Source: Treponema sp.
GTDB taxonomy: Bacteria > Spirochaetota > Spirochaetia > Treponematales > Breznakiellaceae
Assembly (NCBI GenBank): GCA_009786715.1
Contig: WQRN01000033.1
Span: 1-16,398 of the forward strand
Length of the DNA: 16,398 nt
Direction: 5' to 3'
Positions 4,836 to 11,927 of the stretch are shown piece after piece. Position 1 is the first letter of the stretch. The number at the start of each line of letters is the position of its first letter. Made by a program: the position numbers and the translations under genes. Below the pieces are notes generated by a model. The model saw only the letters and a list, made by a program, of their open reading frames with translations, searched no databases and was not told the DNA's origin.

Positions 4836-5942
4836 ATGGAATCTCTGGGAGAGAAATTAAAAAGCGCCCGTAACGAAAAAGGTCTAAGTTTAGATAAAAT
4901 AAGCGGTGAAACAAATATTTCCATCCGATACCTTGAAGCGCTGGAGTCTGAGAATTTTGCGCTCTTTCCCGGTGAACCTTATATAATCGGGTTTCTGAAA
5001 AATTACGGAGCGTATCTCGAACTTGACGTTCAAAAAGTAATTTCGCTTTACAGAGCGCTTAGAATTCAGGAACAGCCCATCCCTGTGGAACAACTTTTAA
5101 AAAGCCCTCCGCGTCTTCCGGGTTTTGTTATTCCTGTCGTTGTCATATTGCTTGTTTTAGGTTTCGGCGGCTGGGGTATTATGACTCTAATAAAAAACCG
5201 TCAAAATAATCCTGTTGTTTCCGCGCCCGCGGCGCGAACTACTTCCGAATATATGATGGAAGGCAATTCGATGGAAAAGCGGATGTATAAAAATGATTCT
5301 GTTTTAATTCCTATAGGCAGCGAAACATATAAACTTGAACTTTATAATCTCGGCGAGGCTGTTACCATCCGCACTCCGGGCGGCACTGAAGTGCTGGATT
5401 TAAGTCAGGAAGTTAATATCGATCTTAACAGCGACGGGATTCCTGAATTGCGCATAACGGTAGCCGATTTTGCGAAAAATAAGATAGAAATGGGCGCTCT
5501 TCTTCATTTCTATCTCGCGGATGCGGGCGCATATATAAGCGCGGAAACAGAACAGCCGCCCATTCCGTATACATCGAATACAGTAAGCGCCGCGAGCACT
5601 ACTGTTATTCCGACATCCGTAAGCGCGTACCCTTTTACGCTGCAGGTTAATTTTCAAGGCTACTGTATGTTCCGCTGGGAGATTCTTAACGAACGCGATC
5701 GCAGGGACAGAAACCAAAGATATTTTCAGCGTTCGGAAGTTCTGGATATTCAAGCTCAGAACGGAATACGCATTTGGGCATCAAACGCCCAAACGGCAAG
5801 GCTTCAGGTTATCGGCGGAGGGCGGACAATTCCGGTAGATATTGGCTCGGCCGGCGAAGTAGTTGTAGCCGATATTCGCTGGGTCAGGGACGAAGAAAAT
5901 CGTTACCGCCTTGTGCTCATTCGGTTAGAAACCGGCAGTTAA
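4836..5942 (+). CDS. rodZ: RodZ-like membrane-anchored helix-turn-helix protein
   Basis: This 368-residue protein has the RodZ domain order. Residues about 5-70 are a Cro/Xre-type helix-turn-helix of the RodZ kind (SLGEKLKSARNEKGLSLDKI, then ETNISIRYLEALE). A Pro-rich linker follows, then a single transmembrane helix at about 96-119, and a long extracytoplasmic C-terminal part (about 120-368) rich in beta strands with a DUF4115-like stretch (QGYCMFRWEILN onward). RodZ links the MreB cytoskeleton to the elongation machinery in rod-shaped bacteria. Whether it controls cell shape in a spirochaete with periplasmic flagella is an inference. The C-terminal domain is longer and more divergent than in Escherichia coli. 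A GAGGG site at 4824-4828 sets the start. rimO follows after 7 bases. Confidence 0.78.
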   Translation: MESLGEKLKSARNEKGLSLDKISGETNISIRYLEALESENFALFPGEPYIIGFLKNYGAYLELDVQKVISLYRALRIQEQPIPVEQLLKSPPRLPGFVIPVVVILLVLGFGGWGIMTLIKNRQNNPVVSAPAARTTSEYMMEGNSMEKRMYKNDSVLIPIGSETYKLELYNLGEAVTIRTPGGTEVLDLSQEVNIDLNSDGIPELRITVADFAKNKIEMGALLHFYLADAGAYISAETEQPPIPYTSNTVSAASTTVIPTSVSAYPFTLQVNFQGYCMFRWEILNERDRRDRNQRYFQRSEVLDIQAQNGIRIWASNAQTARLQVIGGGRTIPVDIGSAGEVVVADIRWVRDEENRYRLVLIRLETGS

Positions 5943-5949
5943 TAATCCA

Positions 5950-7317
5950 TTGCGTTACTTTATCGATCCGTTCGGATGCGTAAAAAATCAAGTTGACGCA
6001 GAAAATATAATGGCCCGCCTGAATAACGAAGGATGGGAAAATTCTGCCGACGCGGAATCGGCAGATTTAATAATTGTTAACTCCTGCGGATTTATCGAAA
6101 GCGCGAAACAGGAATCGATCAACGCTGTTCTTGAATGGCGGAAACTTTATCCAAAGAAAAAAATCCTTCTTACAGGCTGCCTCGCACAGCGTTACGCGAA
6201 AGAACTATCTGAAGAATTAAAAGAAGCAGACGGTTTTATGGGCGTTGAAGATTTGGCAAAAATTACGGAAAAAGCCGGAGAAATTTTTGGAAATAAATTA
6301 TTAGAAGAAGAGTTCTCGCAGAGGATGCACAGGGACGCAGAGAAGAAAAAAAGTAAAAATTTATTAACCGGAGAGAGGCCTTTGTTATCGTTACCGGGAT
6401 CAGCTTATGTTAAAATCAGCGAGGGATGTGATAATAATTGTTCGTATTGCGCCATTCCATTGATTCGAGGGAAACTTGTCAGCCGTTTAATTCCGGATAT
6501 TATTGATGAATGCCGCATACTTCTTAAGCGGGGAATTAAAGAGCTATGCATTATTGGGCAGGATATCGGCGCTTTTGGAATGGATCAGGAAAAAGGATCA
6601 TCAAAATTAGCGGAATTGCTGAACGCAATTTCAAATCTAGACGGGCATTTTTGGGTTAGGTTATTATATATACATCCTGATCATTTTCCTTTGCAGATAC
6701 TGGATATAATTGAACGGGATTCACGTTTTCTTCCGTACTTTGATATTCCATTCCAACATTCATCAGCGAAAATACTCGCGGCGATGAACCGCTGCGGAAC
6801 GGCAGAAAAATATCTTTCATTGATCAGCACAATTCGTATAAAATTACCGAACGCGGTTATCCGCTCTACATTTTTGCTTGGTTTTCCCGGAGAAACAGAA
6901 GAGGATTTTACGGCGTTACTCGATTTTCAAAAGAAAGCAAGTTTGGACTGGCTTGGCTGTTTTACCTATTCGCGCGAAGAAGGCACCTCGGCATTTGCGA
7001 TAAAAAATCGCGTACCTGCGAAAATCATGCAAGAACGTAAACAAAAAATTGAAAATTTTCAAATGACAATAACAGAGAAAAATATGGATCGATTTACAGG
7101 ACAAAATTTAGAAGTATTAATCGAAGAACAATTTATAACCGAATCAGATAAAAACGAAGAAAATTTATGGCTTGGAAGACTATATTGCCAAGCGCCGGAA
7201 ATCGACGGCGCGGCGGTAATTGTAAGCGGTAAAGATGGAAATGATCTTCAACTGGGAACTCTTGCTCCATGCAAGGTAGTTGCCCGCCGCGGTTTTGATT
7301 TAGAAGTTTTAGTTTGA
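5950..7317 (+). CDS. rimO: Ribosomal protein S12 methylthiotransferase RimO
   Basis: This 455-residue protein has all three parts of RimO. The N-terminal MTTase domain has the three Cys for the auxiliary 4Fe-4S cluster (Cys10 in FGCVKNQVD, Cys46 in NSCGF, Cys77 in TGCLAQ). The radical-SAM core has EGCDNNCSYC (Cys160, Cys164, Cys167) and the FQHSS segment. A C-terminal TRAM domain (about 390-453) follows. RimO adds a methylthio group to the conserved Asp of ribosomal protein S12. The FGCVKNQVD N-terminus and 455-residue length favour RimO over MiaB. The start is TTG at 5950, directly before the conserved YFI.PFGC block. No ribosome-binding site is visible, so it probably relies on coupling to the rodZ-like stop 7 bases upstream. 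Its stop overlaps the convergent MFS gene by 9 bases. Confidence 0.93.
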   Translation: MRYFIDPFGCVKNQVDAENIMARLNNEGWENSADAESADLIIVNSCGFIESAKQESINAVLEWRKLYPKKKILLTGCLAQRYAKELSEELKEADGFMGVEDLAKITEKAGEIFGNKLLEEEFSQRMHRDAEKKKSKNLLTGERPLLSLPGSAYVKISEGCDNNCSYCAIPLIRGKLVSRLIPDIIDECRILLKRGIKELCIIGQDIGAFGMDQEKGSSKLAELLNAISNLDGHFWVRLLYIHPDHFPLQILDIIERDSRFLPYFDIPFQHSSAKILAAMNRCGTAEKYLSLISTIRIKLPNAVIRSTFLLGFPGETEEDFTALLDFQKKASLDWLGCFTYSREEGTSAFAIKNRVPAKIMQERKQKIENFQMTITEKNMDRFTGQNLEVLIEEQFITESDKNEENLWLGRLYCQAPEIDGAAVIVSGKDGNDLQLGTLAPCKVVARRGFDLEVLV

Positions 7318-8520
7318 TACAACAGGCTTCTCATTTTTTTGTATCGAAAAAATTATAAATACGCCTATGCTTGTTATAAACGCCAATATTCCGCCGAAAA
7401 TGAACGGCATTGATTGATTTACAGTATCCCATAAAATACCTGCGATTATTGAAGCCGGCAGTAATCCAATCCCAACAATGGCGGCATGTAAACCAAGAGC
7501 GCTCGCCTTTTGCGTTTCCGGCACAATATCTACAATAAGCGCTCTTTCTATGCCTGTTGTAAGCGCCGTGTAAAAACCATAAATGATAAACAAAATAATA
7601 AATAAAGTTTTATCAGAAAATAAACCTATTCCTAAATAAACAATTCCATATAAAAAATATCCCAGACACAACATGTTTTTTCGTCCGATTTTATCAGACA
7701 GGTTTCCAAACGGGTACGATAATACCGATGCTACAATGTTATATAAAAAATATAATAAAATTGCGTTATGCGCTGTAAATCCTGCATTGTAAGTTCTTAA
7801 TAAAATAAAAGCATTCGATGAATTTCCAAGAGTAAATATAAAAACAAAAACCAGAAACAATTTTAACCTCTTGTCCAGAGTTTTCCATTTAAAAGAAACT
7901 AATTTTTTTGTTATTTCCGCTTTTTTATCTTTAACAAACAAAATGATTATAATTCCAATTATTGCAGGAATTAATGAATATAAAAATATTTTCTTATAAT
8001 CGCTGTCACTCTGACGCAGAATAATATAAGCCAGCAATATTCCAACTGCTGTTCCTAGTAAATCCAATCCTTTGTGAAGGCCGTAAGCCTTACCCAGCTG
8101 CGATTTATCCGAAGATTCAGCGATTAATGCGTCTCTTGGCGCAGTTCTAATACCCTTACCGAAACGATCAACTATTCTTGCCAGCAAAACGCCTGTCCAT
8201 GTTGCAGATAACAATATAATTATTTTATTAAGTACCGAAGCGGAATAGCCGAAAAACGCAATGCGTTTTTTATTGCCGTATTTATCGGCAACAATCCCGG
8301 AAAATAATTTAATAACGCTTGCCAGACTTTCCGCTATACCTTCAATTATCCCGATTATTGTAGGCGTTGCCCCCATTATTGTAGATAAATACAAAGGAAG
8401 AATGGGGTAAACCATTTCTGTACTGATATCCGTAAAAAAACTTACAAGCCCTAATAAAATAATATTAGAAGCTATAAAAGTTTTTTTATTATTTTGATCG
8501 TCTTGTGTTATATTATTCAT
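7309..8520 (-). CDS. MFS transporter
   Basis: This 403-residue integral membrane protein has about 12 hydrophobic segments in two halves of six. The family signature between TM2 and TM3 appears as GIVADKYGNKKRIAF, its second-half counterpart as GNLSDKIGRKNMLCL, and DRFGKGIRTAPRDALIA is the block typical of a large bacterial subgroup beginning with GLVSFFTDISTEMVYPILPLYL. The family moves small molecules with a proton or ion gradient across the inner membrane; the substrate is unknown. It shares a 9-bp tail-to-tail overlap with rimO, without a terminator. A TATAAT at 8535-8530 on the complement ends only 9 bases before the ATG and no ribosome-binding site is visible, suggesting a very short or absent leader. 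It may also be read from the isomerase gene 65 bases upstream. Confidence 0.85.
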   Translation of the reverse strand: MNNITQDDQNNKKTFIASNIILLGLVSFFTDISTEMVYPILPLYLSTIMGATPTIIGIIEGIAESLASVIKLFSGIVADKYGNKKRIAFFGYSASVLNKIIILLSATWTGVLLARIVDRFGKGIRTAPRDALIAESSDKSQLGKAYGLHKGLDLLGTAVGILLAYIILRQSDSDYKKIFLYSLIPAIIGIIIILFVKDKKAEITKKLVSFKWKTLDKRLKLFLVFVFIFTLGNSSNAFILLRTYNAGFTAHNAILLYFLYNIVASVLSYPFGNLSDKIGRKNMLCLGYFLYGIVYLGIGLFSDKTLFIILFIIYGFYTALTTGIERALIVDIVPETQKASALGLHAAIVGIGLLPASIIAGILWDTVNQSMPFIFGGILAFITSIGVFIIFSIQKNEKPVVSN

Positions 8521-8529
8521 TCGCGTTAA

Positions 8530-8535
8530 ATTATA
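8530..8535 (-). promoter_or_regulatory. Candidate -10 box for MFS gene, near-leaderless position
   Basis: The complement has a perfect TATAAT at 8535-8530, 9 bases before the ATG at 8520. The -35 is poor (TGTTCA at a 17-base spacing). There is no Shine-Dalgarno sequence between the box and the start. Confidence 0.4.
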
Positions 8536-8585
8536 TATCCAATATTAATATTTGAACAGTAAAAAATTAATAAAAATCAAATCTT

Positions 8586-9368
8586 TTACATATTCATAAG
8601 TTTATACGCTCTGTTTTTCGCCTCTTGTAAGAAACATTCCGGGGAATATTTATCCAGAACATTACTGTATTGCGCGTCAACTTCTAAAGATAAAGCGCCT
8701 TTGTAATTTAGTTCTTTTATTTTATTAATTACCTTTTCCCAATTAACAGTACCGCTAAAAGGAAGCATATGCTGATCTCCTGTGCCGTCATTATCATGTA
8801 AATGTAAAGCGGCAAGCTTTTCACCATACTTCGAAAGATAATCGACTCCGGGGGTAAAACAATTTTCATGCCCGCAGTCGTAGCAAAATTTTAAGTTATC
8901 AGAATCAATATTGGCAAAAAGAAATTCAAGATATTCAAATTTTCTAACATTTTCAAAAGCGATTGTAATTCCGTTTCTTTCCGCTTTATCGATAAGCTGT
9001 TTAAATCTGTTAAGCCCTGTCTGCCCAAAAGGAGGCGTTTTTTCACCGCTTGTTAGATGCATTACAGCTGTCGGGATTTCGAATTTTTTACAATCGTCTA
9101 TATATGAAAAATATCTTTTAAGCATTTCCTCACCATCAAGCGTATCTTCCCACATTGAATTTATACCGGCAAAAGAAAAATGCGCGTTTTCAATTTTTAA
9201 ACCGTGCTTTCTGATAATATCCGGCTTTGTTTCGCTTACTTCATTTCCTTCTTTGGAACCTTCTCCCCACCATGTCATAACAGATTGAAAACCGGCGTTT
9301 TTAATCATTTTTATTCTATCTTCATGCGGATACTTATATCCAAACCACGAACAGATGCCGTATTCCAT
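8586..9368 (-). CDS. Sugar phosphate isomerase/epimerase (xylose-isomerase-like TIM barrel)
   Basis: This 260-residue protein has the AP_endonuc_2 / xylose-isomerase-like TIM-barrel fold. The metal-site residues are visible in order: Glu in TIAFENVRKF, Asp and His in FCYDCGHENC, His in LAALHLHDNDG, and Glu in GALSLEVDA. Family members isomerise or epimerise keto-sugars or inositols using a divalent metal, but others are endonucleases, so the substrate cannot be read. The length fits a cytosolic single-domain enzyme. The ATG at 9368 lies one base after the methyltransferase stop, with GGAG inside the end of that gene, so the two are translationally coupled. The MFS gene follows 65 bases downstream on the same strand and might take up its substrate, but this is only an inference. 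Confidence 0.83.
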   Translation of the reverse strand: MEYGICSWFGYKYPHEDRIKMIKNAGFQSVMTWWGEGSKEGNEVSETKPDIIRKHGLKIENAHFSFAGINSMWEDTLDGEEMLKRYFSYIDDCKKFEIPTAVMHLTSGEKTPPFGQTGLNRFKQLIDKAERNGITIAFENVRKFEYLEFLFANIDSDNLKFCYDCGHENCFTPGVDYLSKYGEKLAALHLHDNDGTGDQHMLPFSGTVNWEKVINKIKELNYKGALSLEVDAQYSNVLDKYSPECFLQEAKNRAYKLMNM

Positions 9369-9369
9369 A

Positions 9370-10509
9370 CTATTTCTCCAGTAAATACAAGTATTCTTTT
9401 ACATGAATTTCACGATTATTTAAATTTCTGCTTCCTCTAAATGTATTATACTTTGTTTCTAATACTTCAAGTTTTCCGTATTTACTTAACATGTTTTTCA
9501 TTTGATCGACAGTTATAAATCCATCTGAATTAAATGTAATTAATACAAATTTCGCGTTTATATTTTCAACAAGATGCGTTAATGAATCTAAAGCGTAATT
9601 TCCCTTATTATAAAAAGAACGATTCCAGTCTTCCGGTATGCCAGAAATCTTGCTGATTTTATCCGGGTATTTATAATCAAGAATTAAATTTAACATAAAA
9701 TAATTTGAACCGTACGGATGTTGGTTATAAGGGGGATCCAAATACGCTATATCAACTTCAGGCAGTATATTAATTATTTTATTAGAATCGTCATTGTAAA
9801 TAACAGTATCACAATTAAAATTACTGAATATTGGAAACGGTAATTTTATATCGCCGGTAATTCTTAACAAGGCATCCTGATTTCTTCCTCCAAATTGACC
9901 GACGCCTGTTTCTTTATTTTTATAAAAGCCTTTAAAAACTCCTGATGTGTTTGCATGAATAGACGCTTCAGACAGCAAAGGCGCTAAAAAATATTTTTGA
10001 TAATCGCTTGGTATTTTACAAATCAATTGTCTCATGGTATCAATAAACATCGCGTTTCTGTTTGTATAAAACACTCTTTCATCAGTTTTAATATCATTAT
10101 CATTTTTTGGAGCGTATAATTCAGAAATTATTCCTTTTATTAATTCTTTTTTGGAATTTGCGATTAATTCCTGATAATACTCTCGTAAAGAATGAAAATC
10201 GATTTTATTCTCATTTGATAAGTAACATTGATTAATAATATATGAATAATATTCTAAATCATTTACGATTAATAAATCAGAATATTGTTTGAAATACCTT
10301 GCTACAATACCTGACCCGCTAAAAACATCAAACATTCGTAATTTTTTCTTTTGCAGTTTTTTTTGAACTAATTTGATCCCGTTATCAATAAAATTCAATA
10401 AAGAGCGTTTATTGCCTATATATGTGATAAGCTGCTGAGTAAGGTATTCCTTTTTTTCAAATATCGTTGAATCTGTCTCGACATCTAATGAAAGCAATTG
10501 TTCACTCAT
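9370..10509 (-). CDS. DNA adenine N6-methyltransferase (D12 class)
   Basis: This 379-residue protein has the motif order of the D12 (alpha) class. Motif X, TYIGNKRSLLNFI, is at about 29-41. The SAM-binding motif I, DVFSGSGIVARYF, is at 61-73. A long middle section including EASIHANTSGVFKGFYKNK (181-199) may carry the target recognition region. The catalytic motif IV, DPPYNQHPYGSNYF, is at 258-271. These enzymes methylate N6 of adenine in a specific duplex site with SAM. The length exceeds a Dam-type enzyme and resembles those of type II systems; the site cannot be deduced. The ATG at 10509 has no Shine-Dalgarno but has TTTACA-17-TATTGT ending 6 bases upstream, a leaderless arrangement. It is coupled to the isomerase downstream. 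No endonuclease is adjacent; a candidate lies at 15091-16038. Confidence 0.88.
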   Translation of the reverse strand: MSEQLLSLDVETDSTIFEKKEYLTQQLITYIGNKRSLLNFIDNGIKLVQKKLQKKKLRMFDVFSGSGIVARYFKQYSDLLIVNDLEYYSYIINQCYLSNENKIDFHSLREYYQELIANSKKELIKGIISELYAPKNDNDIKTDERVFYTNRNAMFIDTMRQLICKIPSDYQKYFLAPLLSEASIHANTSGVFKGFYKNKETGVGQFGGRNQDALLRITGDIKLPFPIFSNFNCDTVIYNDDSNKIINILPEVDIAYLDPPYNQHPYGSNYFMLNLILDYKYPDKISKISGIPEDWNRSFYNKGNYALDSLTHLVENINAKFVLITFNSDGFITVDQMKNMLSKYGKLEVLETKYNTFRGSRNLNNREIHVKEYLYLLEK

Positions 10510-10515
10510 AATTCA

Positions 10516-10544
10516 ACAATACCATAAATATTTTATATTGTAAA
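10516..10544 (-). promoter_or_regulatory. Promoter of methyltransferase gene, placed for a leaderless mRNA
   Basis: On the complement TTTACA (10544-10539) and TATTGT (10521-10516) are exactly 17 bases apart. Six bases separate the -10 box from the ATG, so the expected first nucleotide is the A of ATG. No ribosome-binding site can fit. Confidence 0.6.
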
Positions 10545-10561
10545 TACTAAAATATTAGTAT
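10544..10561. repeat. Inverted repeat abutting the methyltransferase -35 box
   Basis: ATACTAA and TTAGTAT flank AATA. The repeat touches the -35 box, so it may be a repressor site controlling methyltransferase expression. An alternative reading is a weak terminator for the CreD-like gene, since it is also 13 bases past that gene's stop, but its stem is nearly all A-T and lacks a long T tract. Confidence 0.45.
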
Positions 10562-10574
10562 CCTATTATATACA

Positions 10575-11855
10575 TTATATTTTATCTTTACTTTCAAAAA
10601 TCGGCCATTTGGAAAAATCAGATCTGCCGATTGGTATCATTATAGACAAGAAAATAACAAATAAAAATATAATTAAAGAAACGCCGCGGTATATCGGCAG
10701 CAGGAATATAATCGATAATATTGTTGTTAACGCGATATGATACGGAATTAATGTTTTAAACGCGAATTTTTTACTTGTCGCGTTCGGGATATACAAAACA
10801 TACATTATCAATGTCAGCAGGAATGCGAAAGTCAACGTAGATAAACTATTAAAAAATCTTATAATATATGAAATAAACAGAAAATAAAATACATTTATTA
10901 TAGCGATAAATAAATAATGTATAGGATGAAATCTTACATTTCTCATTTGAGATAAAATAAAAACAAGTATAATAAACAGGCAAAGAGAAACGGGTGAAAA
11001 TCTAATTAATCTTTCTATCTGATCCAGATCATTAATTATTGACACAAACGAAATCCCAACATCCTGATTAGTGTTAAAATTGGTCATATCAACCGCCAAT
11101 TGTTCACGTTTTCCGTTTTTTGAAATCTCGTGCGGCAAACCATACTGTAATAAATTATATCCGGAAGTATTAATATCAAAACGCGCCTTAAAGGATTTTA
11201 TTACATAGCTGTTATATACGGACAAATTATATTTTAAAACATCAACTCCATTGGTTTTAAACCGGATATTTATCTTCACCGTTTGGTCTTCACCTAACTT
11301 ATCAAGCAAAACAAACGGCGATCCCATTAAAAATTCAGCGGTGATCGCTTCGTCGTTTACAAAAACAGTATAATCATTAAGTATGCTCGCGTTGGCAGGA
11401 CGGTTAAATTTCACTAATAAATTATCTTGAAATCCCGTATTATTCATCAAAATATATTCATTATCAATGTCAACAAGATATGAGTTAAAGGTAATAAGCC
11501 CTTCGCGCTTTTTTTCCAAATTAACAATAGCATTCACAGCAATTGAATCCGGCCGCAAATGATGTTCTCTGGTTTTTAATGTTTCAATAATCTCTGTTAT
11601 CCCCGATTTATCTACCTTTTCAATTTTTTCAATATAAGATTCAACAAAATAAAAATGAGACGGAATTATATTTATTTCGCCGCCCCACGAATTAGTAAAT
11701 CTTTTATATACATTTCCAAAAGTGGTGTCATTCTGCTGCCCAACCCTGAAACTGGTTATTAATAAAGCGGCGGAACCAGCTGATACAATCAATAATATCC
11801 AAAATATAAAAAGCCCTATCCTCGGCGGAGATTTTTTTTCGGCAATATCATCCAT
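10575..11855 (-). CDS. CreD-like inner membrane protein
   Basis: This 426-residue membrane protein has an N-terminal transmembrane helix (about residues 13-35), then a large extracytoplasmic domain rich in beta strands to about residue 280, then a bundle of about six hydrophobic helices. This layout, together with the segment MRNVRFHPIHYLFIAIINVFYFLFISY and the polar C-terminus SIMIPIGRSDFSKW (relatives: ..TRRVDW), matches the CreD/YihY-unrelated CreD family of inner membrane proteins. CreD belongs to the CreBC regulon and affects envelope stress or beta-lactam response in some Gram-negatives. The similarity here is distant, no creBC genes are seen in the window, and the biochemical role of the family is not known. 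The start at 11855 has a TTGACA and TATAAC upstream, but 14 bases apart, and the -10 ends 9 bases before the ATG. Confidence 0.6.
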   Translation of the reverse strand: MDDIAEKKSPPRIGLFIFWILLIVSAGSAALLITSFRVGQQNDTTFGNVYKRFTNSWGGEINIIPSHFYFVESYIEKIEKVDKSGITEIIETLKTREHHLRPDSIAVNAIVNLEKKREGLITFNSYLVDIDNEYILMNNTGFQDNLLVKFNRPANASILNDYTVFVNDEAITAEFLMGSPFVLLDKLGEDQTVKINIRFKTNGVDVLKYNLSVYNSYVIKSFKARFDINTSGYNLLQYGLPHEISKNGKREQLAVDMTNFNTNQDVGISFVSIINDLDQIERLIRFSPVSLCLFIILVFILSQMRNVRFHPIHYLFIAIINVFYFLFISYIIRFFNSLSTLTFAFLLTLIMYVLYIPNATSKKFAFKTLIPYHIALTTILSIIFLLPIYRGVSLIIFLFVIFLSIMIPIGRSDFSKWPIFESKDKI

Positions 11856-11864
11856 ACGAACATT

Positions 11865-11890
11865 GTTATACGGTTATTTACTATTGTCAA
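11865..11890 (-). promoter_or_regulatory. Weak promoter candidate for CreD-like gene
   Basis: The complement has consensus TTGACA (11890-11885) and TATAAC (11870-11865), but only 14 bases apart, so the pair is doubtful. The second box ends 9 bases from the ATG with no Shine-Dalgarno. The region is shared with the divergent helicase promoter. Confidence 0.35.
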
Positions 11891-11895
11891 TGGTA

Positions 11896-11922
11896 GTGAC
11901 AGCCGTTGTTTTTTGCTATAAT
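11896..11922 (+). promoter_or_regulatory. Promoter of UvrD/PcrA helicase gene, leaderless position
   Basis: GTGACA (11896-11901) and a perfect TATAAT (11917-11922) are separated by 15 bases. The ATG at 11928 begins 6 bases after the -10 box, so transcription would start at or next to the A of ATG. No ribosome-binding site exists, and no other in-frame start precedes the conserved LNPEQRQAV motif. Confidence 0.6.
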
Positions 11923-11927
11923 AAAGC

